A program made the position numbers and the translations under genes. This document shows positions 1-7,529 of a DNA stretch of 38,585 bases, one piece after another. The notes below the pieces were generated by a model, which was given only the letters and a program-made list of their open reading frames with translations, was not told the DNA's origin and did no database searches. Source of the stretch: Ignavibacteriales bacterium (GTDB taxonomy: Bacteria > Bacteroidota > Ignavibacteria > UBA10030); assembly GCA_026390585.1 (NCBI GenBank), contig JAPLFP010000197.1, positions 1-38,585 on the forward strand, written 5' to 3'. Numbering within the stretch: the stretch's first letter is position 1; each line of letters starts with the position of its first letter.

Positions 1-1
1 G

Positions 2-283
2 GCGAGGCATGCCTCGCCCCAACAGAAACAACGGAATAATCTCGGCGACATCGTCGGTTCATTCAAATCCGCTGTTACAAACCGGGGAAACAAAATTCAC
101 AACACCCCTGGTGTCACCATCTGGCAACGCGGGTATTTTGAACATGTCATTCGCGATGATCGTTCTTTGCGCAAAATCCGCGATTACATCGCCATCAACC
201 CTCAACGATGGTCCATCGATGATGAGAACGATAATCGAATTGGAGACGATGAACCATTTAACCAGTTGACCATTCACCAATAA
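2..283 (+). CDS. REP-associated (RAYT/IS200-like) transposase, C-terminal part, cut by window start
   Basis: Reading from base 2 there is an open frame of 93 codons to a TAA at 281-283, with no ATG, so only the end of a longer gene is present. It encodes LGDIVGSFKSAVT near the front, then WQRGYFEHVIRD and RDYIAINPQRW. This order is the classic C-terminal half of Y1/HUH single-strand transposases of the REP-associated type (RAYT). By family comparison the tyrosine in RDYIAINP is the likely catalytic one. The HUH half should lie upstream of the window. RAYTs are single-copy relatives of IS200 transposases linked to dispersed palindromic repeats, and such palindromes occur elsewhere in this window. 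The family call is firm. Whether the gene is intact cannot be seen. Confidence 0.85.
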   Translation, partial: ARHASPQQKQRNNLGDIVGSFKSAVTNRGNKIHNTPGVTIWQRGYFEHVIRDDRSLRKIRDYIAINPQRWSIDDENDNRIGDDEPFNQLTIHQ

Positions 284-317
284 CAATTGCGACCGAATCA
301 TTCTGGAGATCAACCAT

Positions 318-2312
318 ATGCGTAGAATCTTTCTTTCAATCCTCCTGATTTTTGCTAGCTTTACACTTGCTGCCGCCCAACCAACCGCAACCACCAAGCG
401 CCCCATCGCTCCTTCCGACGTTTATCGGCTTCAATCCATCGGCGGTCTCCAGGTTTCGCCTGACGGGGAATGGATCGCGTACGTCCTCACCTCTACCGAT
501 TCTACAAAAGACAAGAGGAATTCCGACATTTGGATGATCAGTCGGGACGGCAAACAAAATGTCCAACTCACAAACAGTCCTGACGGGGAAAGTCAACCGC
601 GTTTCAGTCCCGACGGCAAGTACGTCTCATTTGTTGCCAAACGTGGCGAAGACAAGGTGAGTCAGGTCTATTTACTTGACCGGCGAGGGGGCGATGCGAT
701 CAAAGCGACGGATGTTAAAGGAGGACTTGGCGATCATCGCTGGTCACCAGATGGTAAGAAAATACTCTTGGTAGTAAAAGACCCGGATTTTTCCGACACA
801 GCGAAAACCAAGACGCGCACACCGTACGTGATCGATCGCTTTCACTTCAAGCAGGACAACGAAGGCTACCTCGATCGCCGCGCCACACATCTGTACTTGT
901 TCACGCTCGCTGACAAGAAAGTCGACACGCTGACCACCGGCAAGTACGACGAGACCCAGCCGGCGTTCTCCCCAGATGGATTGCAGATTGCGTTTGTCAG
1001 CAACCGCACTGAAGATCCTGACAAGAACGAGAACTCGGATATCTATGTGATGGATGCAAAACCGGGTGCTCCAATGAAAAAACTGACCGACTGGCCAGGC
1101 AGTGACGCCTCTCCCGTCTGGAGCCCCGATGGACAACAGATCGCGTACCTACAGAGCAGCAGCAATGAGAACTTTACGATGTACGGGCAAAACTATCTCG
1201 CCGTCATCCCCAAGGATGGAGGAATGCCGAATCTTCTCTCAAAACCGGTGGACAGGCCGGTGAACACTCCCCGATGGTCAGCGGATGGAAAGAAGATATA
1301 TGTCATCGAGAAGGATGACCGGCAATCGCTTGTGGCGTCATTTGATGTCGCATCGGGCCGATTGACCCGCGTCGTTGACGGCGAGCGAAGCGTTTCCTCG
1401 CTTGAATGTGACAAACCACACGACAGCTGGTTCATGCTTGTGAGCACGCCGACACATCCTGCTGAAATCTTCATGCTTGAGCACGATTCACTCAGAGCAT
1501 TAACAAGCATCCACGACGCATTCCTGGCGCCACTACAGTTGGCAACCGTTGAAGGGTTCCGGTCGAAGAGCAAGGATGGCACGATGATCTCCAACATTCT
1601 CTTTCGTCCGGCAACTGTAGGCGCAAACCAGAAACTGCCATTGATCCTCTACATCCATGGCGGCCCTGTCGGACAAGATGAATTCGGGTTTGACATGACT
1701 TCGCAGATACTTGCTTCCGCCGGCTACGCGGTTGCTGCTGTTAATTATCGTGGAAGCAGCGGCCGGGGAATTGATTTCACCCGTGCGATCTATGCTGATT
1801 GGGGAAACAAAGAAGTAATGGACATTGTCGGAGCAGCGGACCACTTGATCAAGCAAGGCATAGTCGACGAGAAACGGATGGGCATTGGCGGATGGAGCTA
1901 CGGCGGCATCTCTACCAACTACACCATCGCAACAGATCAGCGATTCAAAGCTGCTGCGAGCGGGGCCGGCAGCGGTCTGCAGTTTACCATGTACGGTGTC
2001 GATCAGTACGCGACGCAATATGAAACGGAGCTCGGTGTACCCTGGAAGCAGCCGGAAAAATGGATGAAGCTCTCCTATCCGTTCTTCCATGTGGATCGTA
2101 TCAAAACACCGACGCTGTTCATGGGGTCGCAGAATGACTTTAACGTACCGGTCGCGGGAGCCGAGCAGATGTATCAGGCACTGCGGAGTTTAGGCATTCC
2201 GACAGAGTTGGTAATCTATCCAAATCAAAACCATGGCCTCACAATGCCAAGCTATGTGAAAGACCGTTTGGAACGGTACATCAAGTGGTTCGATAAGTAT
2301 CTGAAAGGATGA
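318..2312 (+). CDS. Exported S9 family peptidase (acylaminoacyl/dipeptidyl peptidase type)
   Basis: A 664-residue serine peptidase of the prolyl oligopeptidase family. The N-terminus (MRRIFLSILLIFASFTLAAAQ) is a signal peptide. Residues about 30-400 carry repeated propeller blades of the FSPDGKYVSFV type (at least six SPDG-like units), and the last 260 residues are the alpha/beta-hydrolase domain. The catalytic triad is readable: Ser527 in GGWSYGG, Asp607 in GSQNDFNV and His639 in NQNHG. A GGAG stretch precedes the ATG. Members hydrolyse short peptides from the N-terminus, releasing dipeptides or acylated residues, here probably in the periplasm. The exact S9 subfamily (B or C) cannot be settled by eye. 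It stands alone, with a kinase relic and a small membrane gene following. Confidence 0.93.
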   Translation: MRRIFLSILLIFASFTLAAAQPTATTKRPIAPSDVYRLQSIGGLQVSPDGEWIAYVLTSTDSTKDKRNSDIWMISRDGKQNVQLTNSPDGESQPRFSPDGKYVSFVAKRGEDKVSQVYLLDRRGGDAIKATDVKGGLGDHRWSPDGKKILLVVKDPDFSDTAKTKTRTPYVIDRFHFKQDNEGYLDRRATHLYLFTLADKKVDTLTTGKYDETQPAFSPDGLQIAFVSNRTEDPDKNENSDIYVMDAKPGAPMKKLTDWPGSDASPVWSPDGQQIAYLQSSSNENFTMYGQNYLAVIPKDGGMPNLLSKPVDRPVNTPRWSADGKKIYVIEKDDRQSLVASFDVASGRLTRVVDGERSVSSLECDKPHDSWFMLVSTPTHPAEIFMLEHDSLRALTSIHDAFLAPLQLATVEGFRSKSKDGTMISNILFRPATVGANQKLPLILYIHGGPVGQDEFGFDMTSQILASAGYAVAAVNYRGSSGRGIDFTRAIYADWGNKEVMDIVGAADHLIKQGIVDEKRMGIGGWSYGGISTNYTIATDQRFKAAASGAGSGLQFTMYGVDQYATQYETELGVPWKQPEKWMKLSYPFFHVDRIKTPTLFMGSQNDFNVPVAGAEQMYQALRSLGIPTELVIYPNQNHGLTMPSYVKDRLERYIKWFDKYLKG

Positions 2313-2350
2313 TTGAGTCAATGAGACAATGAACAAATGAAGAAATCCAT

Positions 2351-2413
2351 ATGACCGGCCAGACAATTTCGCATTATCACATTATGGAAAAGTTGGGAGA
2401 AGGCAGGCGTTAG
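2351..2413 (+). pseudogene. Relic of a Ser/Thr kinase N-terminus
   Basis: An ATG at 2351 opens a 20-codon frame ending in TAG at 2411. It reads MTGQTISHYHIMEKLGEG, then breaks. The first 18 residues match the start of the full kinase at 7530 (IGQTISHYKVLEKLGEGG) almost residue for residue, including the first glycines of the ATP-binding loop. Nothing of the kinase follows. The DNA differs at many third positions, so this is the stub of a different paralogue rather than a recent copy of that gene. The most likely reading is a deletion scar, with the 3' remainder lost before the next gene at 2456. A short leader peptide is less likely. Confidence 0.75.
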
Positions 2414-2455
2414 GTGTTCTTGAGATTGTTTCTAACCACCTATAAGGAGTGACCC

Positions 2456-2809
2456 ATGAATAAATCCGAGACAAGCCTCTTCGTGTTCGGTCTCTACTTG
2501 ATCGTCATCGTAGGACTGGGATTCATTTTTATGCCGACCATGGTGCTCGACATGTTCGGTCTGAAATATGGCGATGATACGTGGCCAAGGTTTGTGGGGA
2601 TGTTGGCCTCAATTATCGGAGCCTACTACATCGTTGCTGTACGAGCCAAGTTGCAGCCGATGTTCATCTGGACGGTCTGGATGAGGTACTATGCTGCCAC
2701 ATTCATGGTGGCATTGCTCCTTATCGGCAAGGTTGGAGTTCCGATTCTGATGTTCGCAGCAATCGATGCTGCCGGCGCAACATGGACGTTGATGACGCTG
2801 AAGAAATAG
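2456..2809 (+). CDS. Small four-helix membrane protein, unknown function
   Basis: A 117-residue hydrophobic protein with about four membrane segments (roughly residues 8-28, 42-62, 70-92 and 94-113) and few polar residues between them. A strong ribosome-binding site (AAGGAG) lies at the right distance before the ATG. No enzyme motif, metal site or signal peptide was recognised. Compact four-helix proteins of this size occur in DoxX-like and other small integral membrane families, but I see no diagnostic motif and assign no function. It sits directly after the kinase relic and before a 546-bp gene-free stretch. Confidence 0.75.
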   Translation: MNKSETSLFVFGLYLIVIVGLGFIFMPTMVLDMFGLKYGDDTWPRFVGMLASIIGAYYIVAVRAKLQPMFIWTVWMRYYAATFMVALLLIGKVGVPILMFAAIDAAGATWTLMTLKK

Positions 2810-2857
2810 AATGTATCCAAGAATGCGTTGGGTCTGGAAAATCCTGATGGCTGGCTT

Positions 2858-3047
2858 GGTACATCCTTCGACCCTTCGGTCATACTCAGGGTCGAATCCT
2901 GAGCCTGTCGAAGGATTCGACTTCGGTCGCAGACAACGCTCCCGCAGCTCAGGATGTGTCCCCTTTTTGTTCCACGCGCTAGCAAAAGAACATGTCACAC
3001 CCTGAGCGGAGCGAATGCTTTTCATGAGCGCAGTCGAAGGGAGTACC
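2858..3047. repeat. MITE/REP-like element with imperfect terminal inverted repeats
   Basis: The ends 2858-2872 and 3033-3047 are inverted copies matching at 13 of 15 positions around the core CCTTCGAC/GTCGAAGG. Inside are a hairpin with a perfect 10-bp stem (2863-2872 with 2907-2916) carrying an inner CTCAGG/CCTGAG stem (2885-2890 with 2898-2903), and a second 10-bp near-perfect pair (2949-2958 with 2996-3005). The TCGAAGG/CCTGAGC vocabulary resembles dispersed intergenic palindromes common in many environmental bacterial genomes. It encodes nothing and may be mobilised in trans. Only one copy is in the window, so the repeat status is inferred from structure. Confidence 0.65.
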
Positions 3048-3136
3048 GGACCTGCCGAAAGACTCAGCCATTAACTAACGTCCCAGCCTGCTTCCATTGA
3101 CCGACGTTGGGTGACGGGGACGGTTTTGGGTTCACG

Positions 3137-3153
3137 AAACCCCGGAGGGGTTT
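3137..3153. repeat. Short perfect hairpin
   Basis: AAACCCC and GGGGTTT arms of 7 bp around a GGA loop. There is no T-run, so it is not a convincing terminator. Confidence 0.55.
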
Positions 3154-3355
3154 GGAAGTCAATGAAGCCGTTCGTTTCAACGAATGGCGGAGGTGCGTCA
3201 CCGGGCTGTTTTTCAATTGTCGAAATAGATAAATATATTGCTTCCGCTATCCGCTTCCATTCCATGGTGATGCTCCGGACCGAGATGCTGACATCGAATT
3301 TTACCACGCATCGGTTCCACAGACCGAATACCAACGATAATAGAAGAACCCGCAC

Positions 3356-5548
3356 ATGAAAAAGTCAGTCCTCCTTCTTCTGCTCCCCCTCACCCTCTTT
3401 GGACAAGGTTTCTCCAAGGAGGAACTATCTCGCTGGCAAAAACAGGCGAGCCGGGTCACGATCATCCGCGACACCTGGGGTATCCCCCACATCTACGGCA
3501 AATCGGATGCAGATGCCGTGTTCGGTCTCTTGTATGCTCAATGCGAAGATGATTTCAAACGCGTAGAAATGAACTACATCGAAAAACTGGGGAGAACAGC
3601 CGAAGTGAAAGGTGAAGCGGCCTTGGCTTCTGATCTCTACATACAATTGGTCATCGATTCATCGGAAGCGATGGCTGACTACAAAAAGAGTCCGGGCTGG
3701 CTCAGGACTCTGATGAATGCCTATGCAGACGGCATTAACTACTATATTTTCACACATCCGTCAGTCAAGCCGGCGTTGTTGAAACGGTTCGAATCCTGGT
3801 TTCCGCTGATGTGGACAAATGGAAGTATCAGCGCGATCAGCACCGGCGATGTAACAGCAAGAGATGTGAGAGCTCTCTACCTTGAGGGAAGTGACCCAAT
3901 CAGCCTCAACCCGACAGAACCGGAAGAACAATTGACCGGCTCGAATGGATTTGCCATCGTTCCCTCGAAAACCCTTTCGGGAAATGCCATCCTCTATATC
4001 AATCCGCACGTTTCCTTCTATTTTCGCCCCGAAGTGCATGTAGTAAGTGAAGAAGGGCTGAACACCTATGGTGCCGTGACATGGGGACAGTTTTTTGTTT
4101 ACCAGGGCTTCAACCAACACTGCGGATGGATGCACACATCCAGTGCTGTCGATGTATCCGACATGTATGTCGAAAAAGTCACAAAGAAGGACGGTCACAT
4201 TTTCTACAAGTATAATGGATCCGAAAGACCGGTGACCGAACGAACAATAACTCTTCGTTACAGAGTGGGAGATAGTCTGCAGGCAAAGACCATCAGGGCG
4301 TACTTCACGCATCACGGCCCCGTGATGGCAAAGCGAAACGGCGAGTGGATCAGCGTGCGATCGTACAACCGCTCGCTCACCAGCCTGATCCAAAGCTGGC
4401 AGCGAACCAAGAGCACGGGGTTTGCGTCATTCAAAAAAACGATGGCGCTTTGTTCCAACACATCCGACAACACGGTTTTTGCCGACGACAAAGGGAATAT
4501 TGCCTACTGGCATGGCAATTTTGTTCCGCGACGCGACAATTCCGTCAACTGGGCAAAACCGGTTGATGGAACGACTCCCGCGACAGAATGGAAGGGTCTG
4601 CACACACTGGATGAAATTGTTCATGTGTACAATCCCTCCAACGGATGGATACAAAACTGCAATTCCACTCCGTTCACTGTATCGGGGGCCAGCAGTCCGA
4701 AGAGAGAGAATTTCCCCGTCTACATGGCGCCCGATGGAGAGAATTTCCGGGGCATCAATGCTGTACGGGTATTGAGTAGGGAACACGCGTTCACTCTGGA
4801 CAAAATCATCGCCGCAGGGTATGATCCCACACTGACTGCATTTGAGATACTGGTGCCTGCGTTGGTCACAGCCTTCGAACAGAATGTAAAACCAAACGAT
4901 TCACTTTTTGTGCAATTGAATGAAGCGGTTACTATTCTGAAGCAATGGGATTTTCGATGCAGTGAGAACTCCATCGCGACGACGCTCGCCGTTGATTGGG
5001 GGAGAGAGTTGAACCCCGCTATCCAAAGAACTCGCATTGATGGAGGAAATTCGGATCAGGTGGAGAAAACAAAGAAGTTTGCAGGCGGGGCATCGGTACA
5101 GGAATTGGCTCTACCATTACTGAATGCAATGCGTGACCTCGAAAAGAGATTTGGAAAGTGGCAAATGCCGTGGGGAGAGATCAATCGTTACCAGCGCCTG
5201 ACGAATGATCTCGAAGAACGATTTGACGACAATCAACCTAGCCTGCCTGTAGGGTTTGCATCGTCGCAATGGGGAATGCTGGCTGCCTATAACAGCCGAT
5301 CATTTTCTGGCACCAACAAGAGGTATGGCATCGGTGGAGCGAGCTTTGTCTGCGCGGTGGAGTTCGGAAAGAACGTGAGAGCCAAATCAGTGTTGACCGG
5401 CGGAGAGAGCGGCGACCCAACGTCGAAACACTTTACTGATCAGGCACTGATGTACACGAAGGGTCAATTCAAGGATGTCCTGTTCTACAAACAAGATGTG
5501 CTGAAACATGTGGAAAAGAAATATCACCCGGGGGAAATAACCCCTTAG
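3356..5548 (+). CDS. Exported penicillin acylase family (S45, Ntn-hydrolase) amidase
   Basis: A 730-residue protein beginning with a signal peptide (MKKSVLLLLLPLTLFGQG). The N-terminal part has the family opening V-x-I-x-R-D-x-W-G-I-P-H-I-Y-G and a YAQCEDDFKR helix typical of the alpha chain. A linker ends at TGSNGFAIVPSKT, where Ser196 is the expected self-cleavage point and beta-chain nucleophile. Downstream, NQHCGWMHTSSAVDVSDMY matches the substrate-side beta strands. Members hydrolyse the amide bond of acylated amines, for example beta-lactams, acyl-homoserine lactones or N-acyl lipopeptides. The sequence does not reveal the substrate. Length fits the family (about 700-800). The ribosome-binding site is weak (AGAAG). 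It probably acts in the periplasm. Confidence 0.92.
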   Translation: MKKSVLLLLLPLTLFGQGFSKEELSRWQKQASRVTIIRDTWGIPHIYGKSDADAVFGLLYAQCEDDFKRVEMNYIEKLGRTAEVKGEAALASDLYIQLVIDSSEAMADYKKSPGWLRTLMNAYADGINYYIFTHPSVKPALLKRFESWFPLMWTNGSISAISTGDVTARDVRALYLEGSDPISLNPTEPEEQLTGSNGFAIVPSKTLSGNAILYINPHVSFYFRPEVHVVSEEGLNTYGAVTWGQFFVYQGFNQHCGWMHTSSAVDVSDMYVEKVTKKDGHIFYKYNGSERPVTERTITLRYRVGDSLQAKTIRAYFTHHGPVMAKRNGEWISVRSYNRSLTSLIQSWQRTKSTGFASFKKTMALCSNTSDNTVFADDKGNIAYWHGNFVPRRDNSVNWAKPVDGTTPATEWKGLHTLDEIVHVYNPSNGWIQNCNSTPFTVSGASSPKRENFPVYMAPDGENFRGINAVRVLSREHAFTLDKIIAAGYDPTLTAFEILVPALVTAFEQNVKPNDSLFVQLNEAVTILKQWDFRCSENSIATTLAVDWGRELNPAIQRTRIDGGNSDQVEKTKKFAGGASVQELALPLLNAMRDLEKRFGKWQMPWGEINRYQRLTNDLEERFDDNQPSLPVGFASSQWGMLAAYNSRSFSGTNKRYGIGGASFVCAVEFGKNVRAKSVLTGGESGDPTSKHFTDQALMYTKGQFKDVLFYKQDVLKHVEKKYHPGEITP

Positions 5549-5601
5549 GGACGTGGCTTGTCCCACTATGAACGATGCACAATTTAAGATGAGGAATCCA
5601 A

Positions 5602-6039
5602 ATGCCTGATGTGCCATCAACACAAAAGAAGTTTCAATGGAAGTGGGTCTGGATTTCGCTGCTGATGTACGTTGTGTTCTATTTCTTTCCCCTCACACTT
5701 GTGCCCGGCGGAATGCTGAGCGGCGCAACAGTGACAAAGGCCTCTGCGGTCTTCATCGGCGTTTGGTCGTTCGCCGGAATGATCGTTATCTCCGGTGTTG
5801 CAGGCTATATCTCCAAAGGCGTGACGATCAAGGAACCGGCCGCCGCTGCCGTCGGTCTTGTGATCTTGTCTCTTGTCGCTGTTCAAATCAAGTTCAACTC
5901 GGCTATACAAATTACGACACAGAGCATCCTTGGATTGGTCATCGCACTGGCCGTCGTCGCCGGATTGTCCCTTGCCGGTGCATGGTTTGGAGAGATACTG
6001 CAGAGGGTTCTCCAATCAAAAGGGCCGGAGCCGGAGTAG
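5602..6039 (+). CDS. Small four-helix membrane protein, unknown function
   Basis: 145 residues, with four hydrophobic segments at about 15-34, 48-71, 77-98 and 105-133, a short charged N-terminus and a polar tail. The ATG at 5602 follows GATGAGGAAT, a usable ribosome-binding site. It starts 53 bases after the acylase stop and may be co-transcribed with it. No motif points to a function. It faces the cytochrome gene tail to tail across an 85-bp gap. Confidence 0.72.
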   Translation: MPDVPSTQKKFQWKWVWISLLMYVVFYFFPLTLVPGGMLSGATVTKASAVFIGVWSFAGMIVISGVAGYISKGVTIKEPAAAAVGLVILSLVAVQIKFNSAIQITTQSILGLVIALAVVAGLSLAGAWFGEILQRVLQSKGPEPE

Positions 6040-6070
6040 CACGGTTGTCGTTGAGTCCGCAAAGAAATCT

Positions 6071-6093
6071 CCCCCGCAACTTTGAGCCGGGGG
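6071..6093. terminator. GC-rich hairpin between convergent genes
   Basis: CCCCCG and CGGGGG arms with an 11-base loop sit in the gap between two convergent genes. There is no clear T-run on either side, so this is at best a weak bidirectional terminator. Confidence 0.4.
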
Positions 6094-6124
6094 GCGCATG
6101 TTCTAACTCCTATATGGTCTTCAC

Positions 6125-7105
6125 CTACTTTGTGTTTGTGAACTTCTCAACCTTGTTCTTTAGAGGCTTCACTGAGCGCAGATATTTATAGATTGCTCCG
6201 AGATCCCTCTCCGTCATCCCTGCGAACATCGTCCAAGGCATTGCCGTGTTGTACTCCATGCTGGTGGCTGGCATGGTCCGCCCTTCCGGGTTATCGTAGA
6301 ATTTGAATTTGTTCACAAAGTCTGTTTCAGACCAAGAGCCGATCCCAGTGTCTTCATCCGGCGTAAGGTTTGCTGATCGTACCAACTGCCCGTTCGGAAA
6401 CGGAAACTCGAACCCGCCTGCGAATTCCAGGCCCGCAATGATCTGTCCATCCTTCCGCTGTGTGTGACATTCAATACAGTTGGCAGCGTTCACCAGATAC
6501 TTTCCATATTCGTAAACATTGGATGTGTCGGGCACGCCATGTTGTGTGTGTTTCCCAGGAATGGTCCGCACGATCAGGTTCAGCGGAAAATTGAGCGTGG
6601 TCGGTGGTGGCGTGTTCTCGATCGGCTTTAGCGTCCGGATGTACGCGATGATCGACAGAATGTCTTCCTCGCTCATCGCCGTGAAGTGCGTGTACGGCAT
6701 CAACGGGAACATTGCTTTCCCGTCTTTGTCAACACCGGTTGTGATTGCCCGATACAGAACACCGTCGCTCACCGAGCCGAGAGCCGCCGGTGTAATATTG
6801 TGGGCATAGATGGTTCCGGGAAAGCCCAACTTTTCATCAAAGACTTCTCCACCTTTACCTTCTGTTCCCGCCAGCGGCGGACCCGAGAAGTACTCCCAGT
6901 TACGTGTGGCATGGCAGTCGATGCAAACAGAAACATGGTTCGCCAGATACGCTCCCCGCGCAAGACGTTCCGGCGTGGCCTGGACCGTCATGTTCTCAAC
7001 CGGTCCGACATCAGGGAACTTTAGAAACAGATAGCCCACCCCCACCGCGATCACCAGCACAACGACACCTAGTCCCCAACCAAGAATCTTGAGGATTTTC
7101 TTCAT
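6125..7105 (-). CDS. Membrane-anchored diheme cytochrome c
   Basis: 326 residues on the reverse strand with a strong ribosome-binding site (AGGAGG) before the start. An N-terminal hydrophobic anchor (about residues 5-30) holds the protein in the membrane with the rest outside. Two class I heme-binding motifs are present: CIDCH (61-65) and CIECH (210-214). Candidate axial methionines lie around 132-136 and near the C-terminal TAMPW and MFAGM segments. The fold resembles the cytochrome subunits that take electrons from periplasmic alcohol, aldehyde or nicotinate dehydrogenases, but no dehydrogenase gene is adjacent. An electron-transfer role is secure; the partner is unknown. It is the only minus-strand gene in the window. 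Confidence 0.9.
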   Translation of the reverse strand: MKKILKILGWGLGVVVLVIAVGVGYLFLKFPDVGPVENMTVQATPERLARGAYLANHVSVCIDCHATRNWEYFSGPPLAGTEGKGGEVFDEKLGFPGTIYAHNITPAALGSVSDGVLYRAITTGVDKDGKAMFPLMPYTHFTAMSEEDILSIIAYIRTLKPIENTPPPTTLNFPLNLIVRTIPGKHTQHGVPDTSNVYEYGKYLVNAANCIECHTQRKDGQIIAGLEFAGGFEFPFPNGQLVRSANLTPDEDTGIGSWSETDFVNKFKFYDNPEGRTMPATSMEYNTAMPWTMFAGMTERDLGAIYKYLRSVKPLKNKVEKFTNTK

Positions 7106-7163
7106 GCAGCCTCCTGAAAGATGAATGTGAAAACCTCCACTTCTCAGAAGATGAAAACAAATC

Positions 7164-7183
7164 GCGGGAAATTTCGTTCCCGC
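7164..7183. repeat. Hairpin, 7-bp stem
   Basis: GCGGGAA and TTCCCGC arms with a six-base loop, lying 59 bases upstream of the cytochrome start. It could be a regulatory dyad or part of its leader. Confidence 0.4.
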
Positions 7184-7198
7184 CCTCTCTTTGTGAGA

Positions 7199-7216
7199 CG
7201 CCTACCTCGGTAGGCG
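7199..7216. promoter_or_regulatory. 18-bp palindrome CGCCTACCTCGGTAGGCG
   Basis: Perfect 8-bp arms around a TC centre, located between the divergent cytochrome and kinase genes about 95 bp upstream of the cytochrome start. The geometry fits an operator for a dimeric regulator. It could equally be a dispersed palindromic repeat. Confidence 0.4.
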
Positions 7217-7529
7217 CAGCGGCCAAACCCCTTGTTTCTCAATCCTTTCTGCACGCTCTTGACAAGCGCAGGCAGAACGACTATCTTTCGGGTGCCTTTC
7301 TCACAGAACCGACAGACTTAGACGTTGTAGTTTCGTTCTTCTGTTGTACCCATCGAACTGAACAAACCGCGGATAGATTTCCTTGAATGCGGTTGGTTCC
7401 ATAGTACACGGCAGGCAATCCCAACGCGACTGGTGTTGCACGCGCTGACGCGACTGAGATGTTTTCAACACCGCGACATATTCTCCACCCGAATCTTTCA
7501 TATCACATCCTGGAACGACACGAGGATCC

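Larger units (their letters stand above)
2810..3355. other. Gene-free interval with repeat element and hairpin
   Basis: No credible gene lies here. Short frames on both strands lack ribosome-binding sites and family resemblance. The left part (2858-3047) is an inverted-repeat-bounded element. The middle has a perfect AAACCCC/GGGGTTT hairpin (3137-3153). The last 100 bases must hold the promoter of the acylase gene, but I could not single out a convincing promoter. Confidence 0.7.
7106..7529. other. Divergent intergenic region
   Basis: This 424-bp gap separates the cytochrome (-) from the kinase (+) and must contain promoters for both. It holds two dyads (7164-7183 and 7199-7216). An 83-codon reverse frame at 7301-7552 overlaps the kinase start and looks spurious. 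Nothing else was recognised. Confidence 0.6.

Noticed and set aside
3111-3359. 82-codon frame ahead of the penicillin acylase, and its antisense partner
   Set aside because: Both lack ribosome-binding sites and domain features, and they overlap a hairpin in a gene-free gap.
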